In this document: positions 25,610 through 34,159 of the stretch, piece by piece
Layout: each line of letters begins with the position of its first letter
Numbering within the stretch: the first letter of the stretch is position 1
NCBI RefSeq assembly: GCF_016772275.1
Contig: NZ_CP065425.1
Location: 2,014,653-2,078,652, forward strand
Length of the DNA stretch: 64,000 bases
Direction: 5' to 3'
Source: Heyndrickxia vini
GTDB lineage: Bacteria > Bacillota > Bacilli > Bacillales > Bacillaceae_C
Notes under the pieces: generated by a model
Told to the model about the DNA's origin: nothing
The model's database searches: none
The model's input: only the letters and a program-made list of their open reading frames with translations
Translations under genes and position numbers: made by a program

Positions 25610-26455
25610 TTTTTTTTCAATTTCAGAAAGTAGTGAATCAATAGTAACTTTCCATGGAGTAAGCGGTGAAGTTCTCATTAATTGAAAAGATACTCGAGTT
25701 TTTAACGCTCCTTTTTCTTTTATAAACATTTGGAGATCAACAGGAACTGTATAAGAAATTATCTGTGCGTCTGTTTTATTTGTCGCTTGTCTATTCCACC
25801 GAATGGTATCAATCTTATCCAGTTTATTTATCTGTTTTTCAATATTTTTTTGTTTGCTGATTGCTACTTTTTTGATTAGCCCTTTATCTCCATTCTTAAT
25901 AAAGACCATTAGTGCATCTGTGACTTGATTTGGCGTCGCATTGACTAAATATTCGTCAATTTTCCCCGCAGCTTTAAGTATCATTAATTGATGTGATAAA
26001 TCTGATCTCTCCGTTTTGTGTGTCGTACTTCCAATGAAATGAATGCAAAAGTGACCAGGAAAACCATTTTGAAGAGCACCAGCTCCATGGGGCATCCCGT
26101 GCATGGAAGCAGTGATTAAACGATCCTTTGCTAATATTAATATTGCTCTACGACGCCAGCTCCAGTGACCGTGATAAATATCTTTCATAATTTTTGTATC
26201 TTTCCTCGTTAGCGGCTGCACATCCGCATGATGCTTTCCAGCCCTTCTTTGCACGTCAAAACTCTTCCCGGATTCCACATCAATTACAGTGAACTTTGAC
26301 ATTTTAGGGATGATTTTATTTACTTCTTTCCAATGCTGCGATTCTATCTGAAAATTGATTGGAAACCCATTAGTCTGTATGTTACTAGCATATGTGTATG
26401 TGTAAAAAGGATATATCGTTAGGACGAGGAATATAGACAGTAGAAGTTTTATCAT
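25607..26455 (-). CDS. Secreted protein with HGMPHGAG...GHFCIHF motif
   Basis: A 282-residue exported protein: signal peptide MIKLLLSIFLVLTIYPFYTYTYA, then a domain (about 35-160) with DVESGKSFDVQRR, HADVQPL, MHGMPHGAG and GHFCIHFIGSTTH. Clustered His and one Cys look catalytic and recall the L,D-transpeptidase (YkuD) fold, where His and Cys form the active site, but the usual SxGCIR motif is absent. The C-terminal half is strand-rich. Start at ATG 26455 behind AGGTGGAG; the GTG inside that site is rejected. A cell-wall role is a guess. Confidence 0.6.
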   Translation of the reverse strand: MIKLLLSIFLVLTIYPFYTYTYASNIQTNGFPINFQIESQHWKEVNKIIPKMSKFTVIDVESGKSFDVQRRAGKHHADVQPLTRKDTKIMKDIYHGHWSWRRRAILILAKDRLITASMHGMPHGAGALQNGFPGHFCIHFIGSTTHKTERSDLSHQLMILKAAGKIDEYLVNATPNQVTDALMVFIKNGDKGLIKKVAISKQKNIEKQINKLDKIDTIRWNRQATNKTDAQIISYTVPVDLQMFIKEKGALKTRVSFQLMRTSPLTPWKVTIDSLLSEIEKK

Positions 26456-26568
26456 TTTTAGTAACTCCACCTTTATTTTGATTGATTAATTTGTATTTTT
26501 TCCAAACTTAGTTAAGGAATAGCTATAAAATGTTGGAAATCATTGTATTCAAACAAGAAGTTTTTTTC

Positions 26569-26596
26569 TGTAATATTTTTTCGTTCTATTCGTCTA
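26569..26596 (+). promoter_or_regulatory. Candidate ECF-sigma promoter (self-regulation)
   Basis: TGTAAT (26569-26574), 16 bases, CGTCTA (26591-26596), directly upstream of an ECF sigma gene. Bacillus ECF promoters have a TGAAAC/TGTAAC-like -35 and a CGTC or CGTA -10 with this spacing. The -35 lacks the final C. Confidence 0.6.
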
Positions 26597-26618
26597 ATGA
26601 ATAAAGGAGGGGAGACGT

Positions 26619-27164
26619 TTGGGGGGATATTCAATTGAAGAGTTATTTCAGAAATATGAACAAGATATCACAAGTTATTTAATTTATTATACAGGTTCCG
26701 CGGATGTCGAGGATTTAGTACAGGATACTTTTTTAATAGCAATGAGAAATTTATCAAACTTCCGAGAGAATTCGCATCCAAAAACATGGTTAATCTCAAT
26801 TGCAAGAAATATTGTTATCGATAAGTTTCGAAGAAGAATATTATGGCGGAAAATCAAAAATATATTATCAACTGAACAAAACACGTTAGATACCGTTGAA
26901 ATGGAAATAATCAAAAAGCAAGAAAATAATCAATTATATAAGGCAATTTATAAGCTACCTACACAATATAGAGAAGTAGTCATCCTTCGTGGAATAATGG
27001 AACTATCAGCAAAAGAAGCGAGTGACATAGTAAAATGTAGTCCAAATAAAGTGAATGTTCTGTACCATCGTTCATTAAAAAAATTAAGAGAAATTTTAAA
27101 GAAGGAGGGATATACTTATGGAGGAAATCAAAGATATAAAGGAAAGTCTAAAAAATCTTCCTAA
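26619..27164 (+). CDS. ECF-type RNA polymerase sigma factor
   Basis: A 181-residue group IV sigma factor. Region 2 includes DVEDLVQDTFLIAMRNLSNF and HPKTWLISIARN; region 4 includes LPTQYREVVILRGIMELSAKEAS and KVNVLYHRSLKKLR. TTG start behind AAAGGAGGGGAG. The 3' end overlaps the next gene, an anti-sigma candidate, by 47 bases. Likely an envelope-stress regulator of the SigX/SigM/SigV kind; the signal is unknown. Confidence 0.9.
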   Translation: MGGYSIEELFQKYEQDITSYLIYYTGSADVEDLVQDTFLIAMRNLSNFRENSHPKTWLISIARNIVIDKFRRRILWRKIKNILSTEQNTLDTVEMEIIKKQENNQLYKAIYKLPTQYREVVILRGIMELSAKEASDIVKCSPNKVNVLYHRSLKKLREILKKEGYTYGGNQRYKGKSKKSS

Positions 27165-28026
27165 ATATTCTTTAAATACTGAGCAAAAGCAGAAAATATT
27201 ACTTTCGCTACAGACAAAACAACTGCCAATGAAGAGAAGGCAATATAAGTTACCAATCATTTCATTTGCAACATGCTTGTCTATCCTTTTTTTATTAATT
27301 TTTACCCAGCTACTGATAAGTAATCAACCACATCCTCAAAAGACTTTAACCCAGTTAAATGGTCAAAAAGGAAAAATGTTTACACTTCCTGATACGAAAC
27401 AAGAAGTGTTAGGGATTGAAAACAAGGTAGGGATTTTAAATGTATTTAATCATTTTGTTGCAAAAGACGAGAGAAGGGTTGCAAAGCTAATGCTCTATTT
27501 CTGGGGAAACCCAAATGCACTGGTATCAAAAAAATATCGTGTTGAAGCAGTTAATCAATTTGGCCAAAAATTATTACTGTCTGAAGGAGATCTTTCTTCA
27601 GGTTTAAATAATGAAGATGCACATACATTAACGCAGTTTTCCCCATTTCCAGTGGAGGGAAAGTGGCAACTCTCATTTTATGTTGATGATAAATTATACG
27701 ATGAGTTTACACTTGATGTTTTACCGCCATTTCCGAAAACTAAACATTATATTTTAAATGATTCTCCGAAAGAATTGATCATTGGAAAGCAAGAGCGGAT
27801 TAGTATTGAGAGTTCCTGGAAAAATAAAAAAGAAATAACTGTAAAGCTATTTGATGATAAAGGTAAAGTAGTTGATCAACAAATCTTTGAGAGAGAAGAA
27901 ATGAATTATCGTGACGCAAGTTCAAATGATCTCATTTATTTCTTTAATGGAAAGCTTACATTTCCTAAGAAGTCTACTTGGACGTTAGAAATAGATGGAG
28001 AAAAAACAAAATTTTTCGGCAACTAA
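27118..28026 (+). CDS. Membrane anti-sigma factor candidate
   Basis: A 302-residue single-pass protein: a cytoplasmic N-terminus of about 43 residues (MEEIKDIKESLKNLPKYSLN...) that could clasp the sigma factor, a transmembrane helix near 45-68, and a long outer beta-rich domain (KWQLSFYVDDKLYDEFTLDV). No HxxxCxxC zinc motif is present. The strong overlap with the sigma gene and this topology support the role. The ATG follows GGAGGGATATACTT. Confidence 0.78.
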   Translation: MEEIKDIKESLKNLPKYSLNTEQKQKILLSLQTKQLPMKRRQYKLPIISFATCLSILFLLIFTQLLISNQPHPQKTLTQLNGQKGKMFTLPDTKQEVLGIENKVGILNVFNHFVAKDERRVAKLMLYFWGNPNALVSKKYRVEAVNQFGQKLLLSEGDLSSGLNNEDAHTLTQFSPFPVEGKWQLSFYVDDKLYDEFTLDVLPPFPKTKHYILNDSPKELIIGKQERISIESSWKNKKEITVKLFDDKGKVVDQQIFEREEMNYRDASSNDLIYFFNGKLTFPKKSTWTLEIDGEKTKFFGN

Positions 28027-28037
28027 AATGCCCTAAT

Positions 28038-28499
28038 CTAAGCTCGGGGGAGATCACGATCATTTGACCATTGATAAAAACAATAGATGAACACAAGATA
28101 AAATGTATAACCAATAAATGAATAAAGGTGATTCCACGAATCACTATGTGCAAAATAACCGATTGATTCTGAAAATCTTTCACCAACTGTCATCAACATA
28201 CTTAGCATAAATATTAATATGACTTTTTTGCTTAAACTCAATATATTACAAAGAAGAAGAAAGAAACTTGTTAATAGCGGCAATCCTACACAAGTAAAAA
28301 GAATATTGAATGAAAATATATGTGGCAATGGTCTTTTTGGGAAGGTATAAAGCGTTTTACCTATAAAGAATAAGTCCAGATATGTGCCTAATAATGATGC
28401 AAGTAACAGGGTGGGAATGTTTGTTCTAATCCATAAATGAAAGAGCCTTTTTCGTGATTGCTGCCAGTTCAAGTCTTTCGAGTGTTTTACAATACTCAT
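28038..28499 (-). CDS. Small polytopic membrane protein, CBO0543-like
   Basis: A 153-residue protein with a basic N-terminus and four hydrophobic helices. The block GTYLDLFFIGKTLYTFPKRPLPHIFSFNI resembles the CBO0543 family of Firmicute membrane proteins, of unknown function. Its start overlaps the end of the DUF2515 gene by 74 bases, an unusually long overlap that suggests coupled translation. Converges on the anti-sigma gene, with no clear terminator between. Confidence 0.6.
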   Translation of the reverse strand: MSIVKHSKDLNWQQSRKRLFHLWIRTNIPTLLLASLLGTYLDLFFIGKTLYTFPKRPLPHIFSFNILFTCVGLPLLTSFFLLLCNILSLSKKVILIFMLSMLMTVGERFSESIGYFAHSDSWNHLYSFIGYTFYLVFIYCFYQWSNDRDLPRA

Positions 28500-29553
28500 G
28501 TTTAATCTCTCCGTCTACATGTTCTTTTGAATCAATAAGATAATAGATTACTTGCCAATTTGAGTACCAGTCGCCGAGTTCAGCATCTTGATGCTCCTGA
28601 TTTTTCCAAGCGTATTCTAATTTCGGACTATAGAATCGTGGGGAATTAGGAAGTAATTGACACGATTTTAACCTTGTTTTTACAAATCGACCAGGCGTAT
28701 CCTCGTTAACATCGTTAAATATCTGCGGCCAATAGTCTTTGCGTGATGCACTATGCGGATGGCTACTGGCCCAATTTTCAGTAAGAGCTAAAAGATTACG
28801 ATTAATAAATAGAATATTATATAAGCGTTTACCTAAAAGAATACGCTCATGTAAATTTAAAAAATGGTTCAATGTTTGTCCGGATAAACAAAGTTGTTTA
28901 TTTTTTACATAAGGGAAGAGGATTTGGTTCATTGAAAGGATATCCTGTAATTTAAACTCAATTGTTCCGAAAACGTCTTTTTTAAATAACGGATTATTAA
29001 TCACTCTTTTTTCTAAATAATTTTGCTCATTTACAATTAAAGCTATGGCCAATTTGTATGGATCTTTATCCTGCCAAAACTGATTCCATACAGCAACCAT
29101 AAATTTGGATACATGTAAATGGGGGAGGAGATGAAAGAGGTTTTGCCCTTTCATTTTACTTTCTTCATACACTAGAAATTGTGGGTATGCATCTTGAAAG
29201 ATTAACCAATTTCCTCTTTCCAAAAATGTAAAAAAGGAAGTAGCTTCTTTTTTTGACAGTAGTTTTGATAAAATGCTCCCTTTTAAGTCAGTCATATTCC
29301 ATCCACCATTTCTTGATACCATATGTCCTAAAAATGCCCAATGAATTTCTGGATGCCTTTGATAAAAATCAAGATAAGCGTTCGTTCTTGTAATATTGTT
29401 TTTGTTTAGCGAGTATGTTTGTTCTTTAATACGCCTAATGATAAATTCTTCCTTTGGTAATAGCTTAATGTTGACATTCCTTGTTAATTCTTTTTTGATT
29501 TTTATAAGGGATTTAGAAAGTAATTTACTTTTTTGTTTATTGAACATTAGCAA
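28426..29553 (-). CDS. DUF2515 family protein (YppC-like)
   Basis: A 375-residue soluble protein with the DUF2515 pattern: NNITRTNAYLDFYQRHPEIHWAFLGHMVSRNGGWNMTDLKG, then FLERGNWLIFQDAYPQ near 115. B. subtilis YppC belongs here; no biochemical role is known. The TTG at 29553 lies ten bases behind GAGGAGGG; the ATG two codons later is also possible. It overlaps the following small membrane gene. Confidence 0.8.
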   Translation of the reverse strand: MLMFNKQKSKLLSKSLIKIKKELTRNVNIKLLPKEEFIIRRIKEQTYSLNKNNITRTNAYLDFYQRHPEIHWAFLGHMVSRNGGWNMTDLKGSILSKLLSKKEATSFFTFLERGNWLIFQDAYPQFLVYEESKMKGQNLFHLLPHLHVSKFMVAVWNQFWQDKDPYKLAIALIVNEQNYLEKRVINNPLFKKDVFGTIEFKLQDILSMNQILFPYVKNKQLCLSGQTLNHFLNLHERILLGKRLYNILFINRNLLALTENWASSHPHSASRKDYWPQIFNDVNEDTPGRFVKTRLKSCQLLPNSPRFYSPKLEYAWKNQEHQDAELGDWYSNWQVIYYLIDSKEHVDGEIKHEYCKTLERLELAAITKKALSFMD

Positions 29554-29681
29554 TCGAATAATTCCCTCCTCGATATATAACCTTATAATGAAGAGAATTT
29601 TTGCAGTAAAGTTTTATCTGTTTTTGTTTATTTTATTATGTAGAATTAAAAGAAATGATAAGTAAAATATTTTTCCAAATG

Positions 29682-29722
29682 AAAAAGCTAGAGGTTTTAA
29701 AAATTTACCTCTAGCATTTTTT
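29682..29722. terminator. Terminator at the end of the 29.7 kb minus-strand gene
   Basis: GCTAGAGGT (29687-29695) with ACCTCTAGC (29707-29715). On the minus strand a T-run follows. The stop codon of the gene lies inside the stem. Confidence 0.82.
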
Positions 29723-30481
29723 GATTTTTGAGGGATTGTTAATTTTATAATAAACTGGAGTATCGATGATGAATTTTTCTTCAACATCTTTTCCTTTAGG
29801 TAATTTCTTTTTCACTATTTTCCCATTGAATTCTAGTGTATCTTTTGGAAGTAGTTCTAATTTCTTTAATGTTTTTGAGTGAGAACACCAGCTAAGACCA
29901 ATTTCAAGCGGAGTCTCTTCATGAATAACGACATTTTCTAGAATGATAACCTCATCATTTTCTTCATTAAAATTATTCCAACTTAATGCAAATTGCTTAA
30001 CCACCGCTGTAAAGTGCACTTTTTCTTCTGGTAATTGGATCTTTCCCGGTTTCTGTTGTTTTTCTTCCTCCTTAGTTGTTTCATTATGTACTTCTTCAGC
30101 GTTTTTCTCTTTACTCTGAGTAGTTTTCGTTTCAAGTTTTTGTTTAGGAGATGGTTCGCTGTTACTAGTTGAGACATAAACTTTTCCGAAACTCGGTGAT
30201 TGCATCTCCTTTAAATAGGCAGGGTGGATGCAGCATAATTTCCCATCTTCAAATTCAATAATAACTGTATTATATTCCTCTGATTGTCCATATATTTCAT
30301 ATCCAATTATTTTAACAGCGCTTTTTTGCGTATCGTCTTTAAACCAGAATTGTTTTTTTACTTCTTTTGTGGTGGATAAACCCCATTCTCGAACTTTTTC
30401 TTCATAGTGGTTTTCATCTAGAAATTGAGAATAGTCTCCCTTTGGAGGAAGAAACAATGTGTTATTTGTCACCTGATCCAC
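29711..30481 (-). CDS. Unrecognised protein with charged central linker
   Basis: A 256-residue protein in two parts: an N-terminal domain (1-105, strand-rich, VKIIGYEIYGQSEEYNTVII) and a C-terminal domain (145-250, VHFTAVVKQFALSWNNF, ending YYKINNPSKIKKC), joined by a K/E/Q/T-rich linker. No signal or membrane segment. GTG start close behind AAAGGAT. I do not recognise either domain. Confidence 0.6.
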   Translation of the reverse strand: MDQVTNNTLFLPPKGDYSQFLDENHYEEKVREWGLSTTKEVKKQFWFKDDTQKSAVKIIGYEIYGQSEEYNTVIIEFEDGKLCCIHPAYLKEMQSPSFGKVYVSTSNSEPSPKQKLETKTTQSKEKNAEEVHNETTKEEEKQQKPGKIQLPEEKVHFTAVVKQFALSWNNFNEENDEVIILENVVIHEETPLEIGLSWCSHSKTLKKLELLPKDTLEFNGKIVKKKLPKGKDVEEKFIIDTPVYYKINNPSKIKKC

Positions 30482-30580
30482 ATCCTTTCCTAATCATTGT
30501 ACACGAATATCCTACTTGTAGAAAATAGAAAACAGGGAATAGATAGACAGAATATATATCAACAATCGAGGAATCGTTTT

Positions 30581-32236
30581 TTATTTCAACTCTTGAATGA
30601 GGGCTTTGCTTGATTGGAGAGCGGTGAAAAGGCAACCACCAACAAACGTTCCTTCAAGAGAACGATAGCCATGTATTCCGCCACCCCCAAACCCAGACAC
30701 TTCCCCGGCAGCATAAAGTCCATTAACTGGATTACCCGATGAATTTAATACACGACCTGATAAATCGGTTTGTAATCCTCCAAGCGTTTTTCGACTTAAG
30801 ATATTTAGTCGAACAGCAATTAATGGACCGTTTTTCGGATCGAGAATTTTATGTGGTTTTGCCACACGAATAAGTTTATCACCAAGATACTTACGAGCAC
30901 CACGTAAAGCAGTAATTTGTAAGTCTTTTGTAAACGTATTTTCCATTTCTCGATCCCTAGCAATGATTTGACGCTCTATATCCTCAAACTTGAGTAACCC
31001 AGTGCCCGTAAGTTTATTCATTCCTTCTACTAACGTTTGTAAATTATGAGCAATGACAAAATCTTCTCCTTTATCCATGAAAGCTTGAACAGGAGGAGTG
31101 GCCCCCGGTTTTACTCGAGACAATACTTGTCTTATACTTTTACCTGTTAAATCCGGATTCTGTTCTGATCCAGAAAGTGCAAATTCTTTTTCTATTATTT
31201 TTTGCGTTAAAATAAACCAAGAATAATCATATCCCGATGCTTGAATTGCCTCTAGTGTTCCTAATGTATCAAATCCCGGGAAATTTGGAGCTGGGAAACG
31301 TTGACCTTTCGCATCAAGCCAAAGTGAGGAAGGACCTGGAAGGATACGAATACCATGCATGGGCCAGATCGGATCCCAATTTTTAATTCCTTCTGTATAA
31401 TGCCACATACGATCCCTATTTACGATTCGGCCGCCAGCTTTTTCGGTTATGGCCAACATGCGACCATCCACATGCTTTGGTACACCGGAAATCATATTAT
31501 TTGGAGGAGTACCCAATCTTTTGGGCCAATTTTCCCTAATCAACTCATGATTCCCACCAATTCCACCGCTTGTCACAATGACTGCTTGGGAATAAAATTC
31601 GAAGTCACCAATTACTTCCCGTGAACTTGATTGACCACGAGCATCTGTGCTAGGCACTAATTTGGATCCGTGTACTCCAATGACTGAGCCATTTTGGGTT
31701 ATTAATGAATCAACTCTATGTCTAGGTCGAAAATCAACAAGACCTCTTTTAATTGCATTTCGAACTCTTGTTTCAAACGGTTTTACAATTCCTGGTCCCG
31801 TACCCCATACAATATGAAATCGAGGAACTGAGTTACCATGTCCCTCCGCCAGATAACCCCCGCGTTCCGCCCAACCAACGACAGGGAAGAAACGTACACC
31901 TTGTGCATATAACCATTCTCTTTTTTCACCGGCTGCAAAGTCAACATAGGCCTCGGCCCATTTTTTTCCCCAATAATCCTCATCTTCAAGTCTATCAAAT
32001 CCCGCTGTACCTAACCAGTCTTGCCAAGCTAGATCCCGTGAATCCTTAATTCCCATTCTACGTTGTTCCGGTGAATCCACAAGAAATAATCCACCAAATG
32101 ACCACCACGCTTGGCCGCCCAATGATGCTTCTGGTTCTTGGTCAAGTAGTAAAACGCGTTTATTTGCGTCTCCGAGTTCCGCAGTTGCTACTAAACCAGA
32201 TAAACCAGCACCTATGACAATTACATCATATTCCAT
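30581..32236 (-). CDS. FAD-dependent dehydrogenase, KstD/fumarate-reductase-like
   Basis: A 551-residue flavoprotein. The N-terminal dinucleotide site is VIVIGAGLSGLVATAEL, with a second conserved block SLGGQAWWSFGGLF near 38-51. The C-terminal FAD motif is NGLYAAGEVSGFGGGGIHGY near 505-525. It fits the 3-oxosteroid 1-dehydrogenase-like FAD-binding dehydrogenases annotated in many soil bacteria; the true substrate is unknown and steroid chemistry should not be assumed. Start ATG behind AGGGGGAT. Monocistronic. Confidence 0.82.
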   Translation of the reverse strand: MEYDVIVIGAGLSGLVATAELGDANKRVLLLDQEPEASLGGQAWWSFGGLFLVDSPEQRRMGIKDSRDLAWQDWLGTAGFDRLEDEDYWGKKWAEAYVDFAAGEKREWLYAQGVRFFPVVGWAERGGYLAEGHGNSVPRFHIVWGTGPGIVKPFETRVRNAIKRGLVDFRPRHRVDSLITQNGSVIGVHGSKLVPSTDARGQSSSREVIGDFEFYSQAVIVTSGGIGGNHELIRENWPKRLGTPPNNMISGVPKHVDGRMLAITEKAGGRIVNRDRMWHYTEGIKNWDPIWPMHGIRILPGPSSLWLDAKGQRFPAPNFPGFDTLGTLEAIQASGYDYSWFILTQKIIEKEFALSGSEQNPDLTGKSIRQVLSRVKPGATPPVQAFMDKGEDFVIAHNLQTLVEGMNKLTGTGLLKFEDIERQIIARDREMENTFTKDLQITALRGARKYLGDKLIRVAKPHKILDPKNGPLIAVRLNILSRKTLGGLQTDLSGRVLNSSGNPVNGLYAAGEVSGFGGGGIHGYRSLEGTFVGGCLFTALQSSKALIQELK

Positions 32237-32476
32237 TTATATCCCCCTAAAATAATAAATTTTGCAATAGATTATTATTAGAATATAAAAACTAATAGGA
32301 ATTTATTGATAATATTTATATTATAATCCGGTGTCCATTTAAAGTAAATGTGACATAACCCATTGAGGTGATGTTGAAACATGGAAATAAATGTTGAAGT
32401 TTGTAATTTTTTTGTCACCCTTTTTTAGGATATACCTATTATACTAGTTGAAGTAGAAAAACACGAAGGTGATTAA

Positions 32477-33361
32477 ATGACTAACAGGCGAAAACAGAGA
32501 AAAAAAAGAATAATTTTTGAGATAGGCGCACTGGTGATTATCTTATTATTTATTGTCGGATTTTCTTTTAGAGGAACTGAAGATGATGTAATAGTGGCAG
32601 TTCAAAAACATGGCCCTCCTAATGAAATACCTATGTTGAAAAATTCCCCTGAACTAAAACAAACGATGAAAGGTTCAACCTATGCAGATTCTATTATTCA
32701 GAAAGAAAAGGAACTGATTCAACAGGAGGAAAATCAAAAGATTGTTTATTTAACTTTTGATGACGGACCCTCATCCGATGCAAACCAGTTACTTGATGTT
32801 TTAGACCATTATCGTGCAAAGGCTACATTTTTCATGTTAGCTCCTCAAATAAAAGCACATCCGGAAGTTGTTAAACGGATGGTAAAAACGGGATATGCCG
32901 TAGGTCTCCATGGTGTTACACACGACGCTCATCAATTTTATCATTCAAAGAAAAGTCCATTGCATGAAATGCAAGAGGACCAAAAGGTACTTGAGAAAAT
33001 TACTGGTGTGAAATCGACACTCATTCGAACCCCATATGGCAGTGTTCCTTATATGTTGGATTCCTATCGAAAGGAAATTGAATCATACGGATTTCAGCTA
33101 TGGGATTGGGATATTGATAGCGATGATTGGAAATCAAACAGTAAGGCATTTGTTTATCGTGTTATAAATGAAATTAAACTTATGGAAAGTGTCGGAAAGC
33201 ACCCTGTTATATTAATGCATGATCGCGGTCCGACAATTAAATATTTACCAATATTATTAAATTGGTTAAATAAAAATCATTTTGTTACTAAAAATCTTGA
33301 AGAAAGTATGGACGCATATAGTTTTAAATGTAATGACCGTTGTCATCCTTTTGGCTCATAA
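32477..33361 (+). CDS. Membrane-anchored polysaccharide deacetylase
   Basis: A 294-residue protein with an N-terminal anchor (about 14-33 after a very basic start) and a NodB domain from about 85. Catalytic motifs: TFDDGPS near 94-100, HGVTHD with the metal-binding His pair near 147-152, RTPYG near 180 and LMHD near 251. It removes acetyl groups from peptidoglycan or another envelope polymer outside the cell. Start behind GAAGGTGA. The YkyA-like lipoprotein gene follows after 30 bases, probably in one operon. Confidence 0.88.
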   Translation: MTNRRKQRKKRIIFEIGALVIILLFIVGFSFRGTEDDVIVAVQKHGPPNEIPMLKNSPELKQTMKGSTYADSIIQKEKELIQQEENQKIVYLTFDDGPSSDANQLLDVLDHYRAKATFFMLAPQIKAHPEVVKRMVKTGYAVGLHGVTHDAHQFYHSKKSPLHEMQEDQKVLEKITGVKSTLIRTPYGSVPYMLDSYRKEIESYGFQLWDWDIDSDDWKSNSKAFVYRVINEIKLMESVGKHPVILMHDRGPTIKYLPILLNWLNKNHFVTKNLEESMDAYSFKCNDRCHPFGS

Positions 33362-33391
33362 AATCATAGATTACCAGAAAGGGGGATAAAG

Positions 33392-34063
33392 GTGAAAAAG
33401 TGTGCAACAAAAACATCTGTTCTTATCGTAGCGATTGTTATAGCATGTATATCAATTCTGACAGGTTGTGAATCAGTAAATAAAGAGATTGCAACGATTT
33501 ATCTTCACTTAGAAAAAGCCGCAAAGGAAGAATCAAATTTAAATAAATATCAAAAAGATCTGAATAACTTGCAAAAACAAGAAAATGATCTCTATACATC
33601 GATACTTGATTTAAAAGTTACGAGTAGAAAAATTGACCCAATACTTGAGAAAGCACGTGAATCATTACAAAAGCGACAAAAACTTATACAAAATGAAAAT
33701 AGTATTATCGAAAATTCATATAAAGAAGTAAAAAAAATTAAGACGATTATGGAAAAAATTGATGATCAAACACTTCGTAACAAATCGGAGAAAATGGCGA
33801 AATCAATTAAAAAACGTTATGAAATATTCAAGAAGATATACTACTTGTCAAATGAAAATATAAAAACTGACCAAAAGTTGTATAATTATTTGCAACAAAA
33901 AAACATCCATATTAAAAATTATAATAAACAAATTAAGAAATTAAACAAAGATACTAATCAATTAAAAGAACTGGAAAAAAAGTTTAATTTTTATACGGAT
34001 CAGTATAATAATGCAAAAATGACGCTTTATAAAGCGGGAAATTTAAAATGGTCTTCAAAATAA
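33392..34063 (+). CDS. YkyA-family coiled-coil lipoprotein
   Basis: A 223-residue lipoprotein with signal peptide and lipobox LTGC near residue 26, followed by an almost continuous K/E/N-rich coiled coil. It fits the YkyA family of putative cell-wall-binding lipoproteins. GTG start behind AAAGGGGGAT. Probably co-transcribed with the deacetylase; both act on the outer face of the membrane. Confidence 0.8.
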   Translation: MKKCATKTSVLIVAIVIACISILTGCESVNKEIATIYLHLEKAAKEESNLNKYQKDLNNLQKQENDLYTSILDLKVTSRKIDPILEKARESLQKRQKLIQNENSIIENSYKEVKKIKTIMEKIDDQTLRNKSEKMAKSIKKRYEIFKKIYYLSNENIKTDQKLYNYLQQKNIHIKNYNKQIKKLNKDTNQLKELEKKFNFYTDQYNNAKMTLYKAGNLKWSSK

Positions 34064-34105
34064 TGGCTTAGTTAATTTGCAACTTAGGATAAATTATAGG
34101 CAACT

Positions 34106-34158
34106 TTTCTTAAATTTTCTTCATCTGATAGATGGTTGTTTAAGAAAAGGGCCTTTTT
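34106..34158. terminator. Terminator between the lipoprotein and kinase genes
   Basis: CTTTTCTTAAA / TTTAAGAAAAG with a loop of about 22 bases, followed by GGGCCTTTTT; it lies between convergent genes. Confidence 0.65.
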
Positions 34159-34159
34159 A

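Noticed and set aside
26150..26170. CCAGCTCCAG-like match to the repeat edge at 1.75 kb
   Set aside because: Short chance match within a coding sequence; no second edge or hairpin follows.
29396..29665. 89-codon plus-strand frame across the start of the DUF2515 gene
   Set aside because: Mostly antisense to a recognised gene and without a ribosome binding site.
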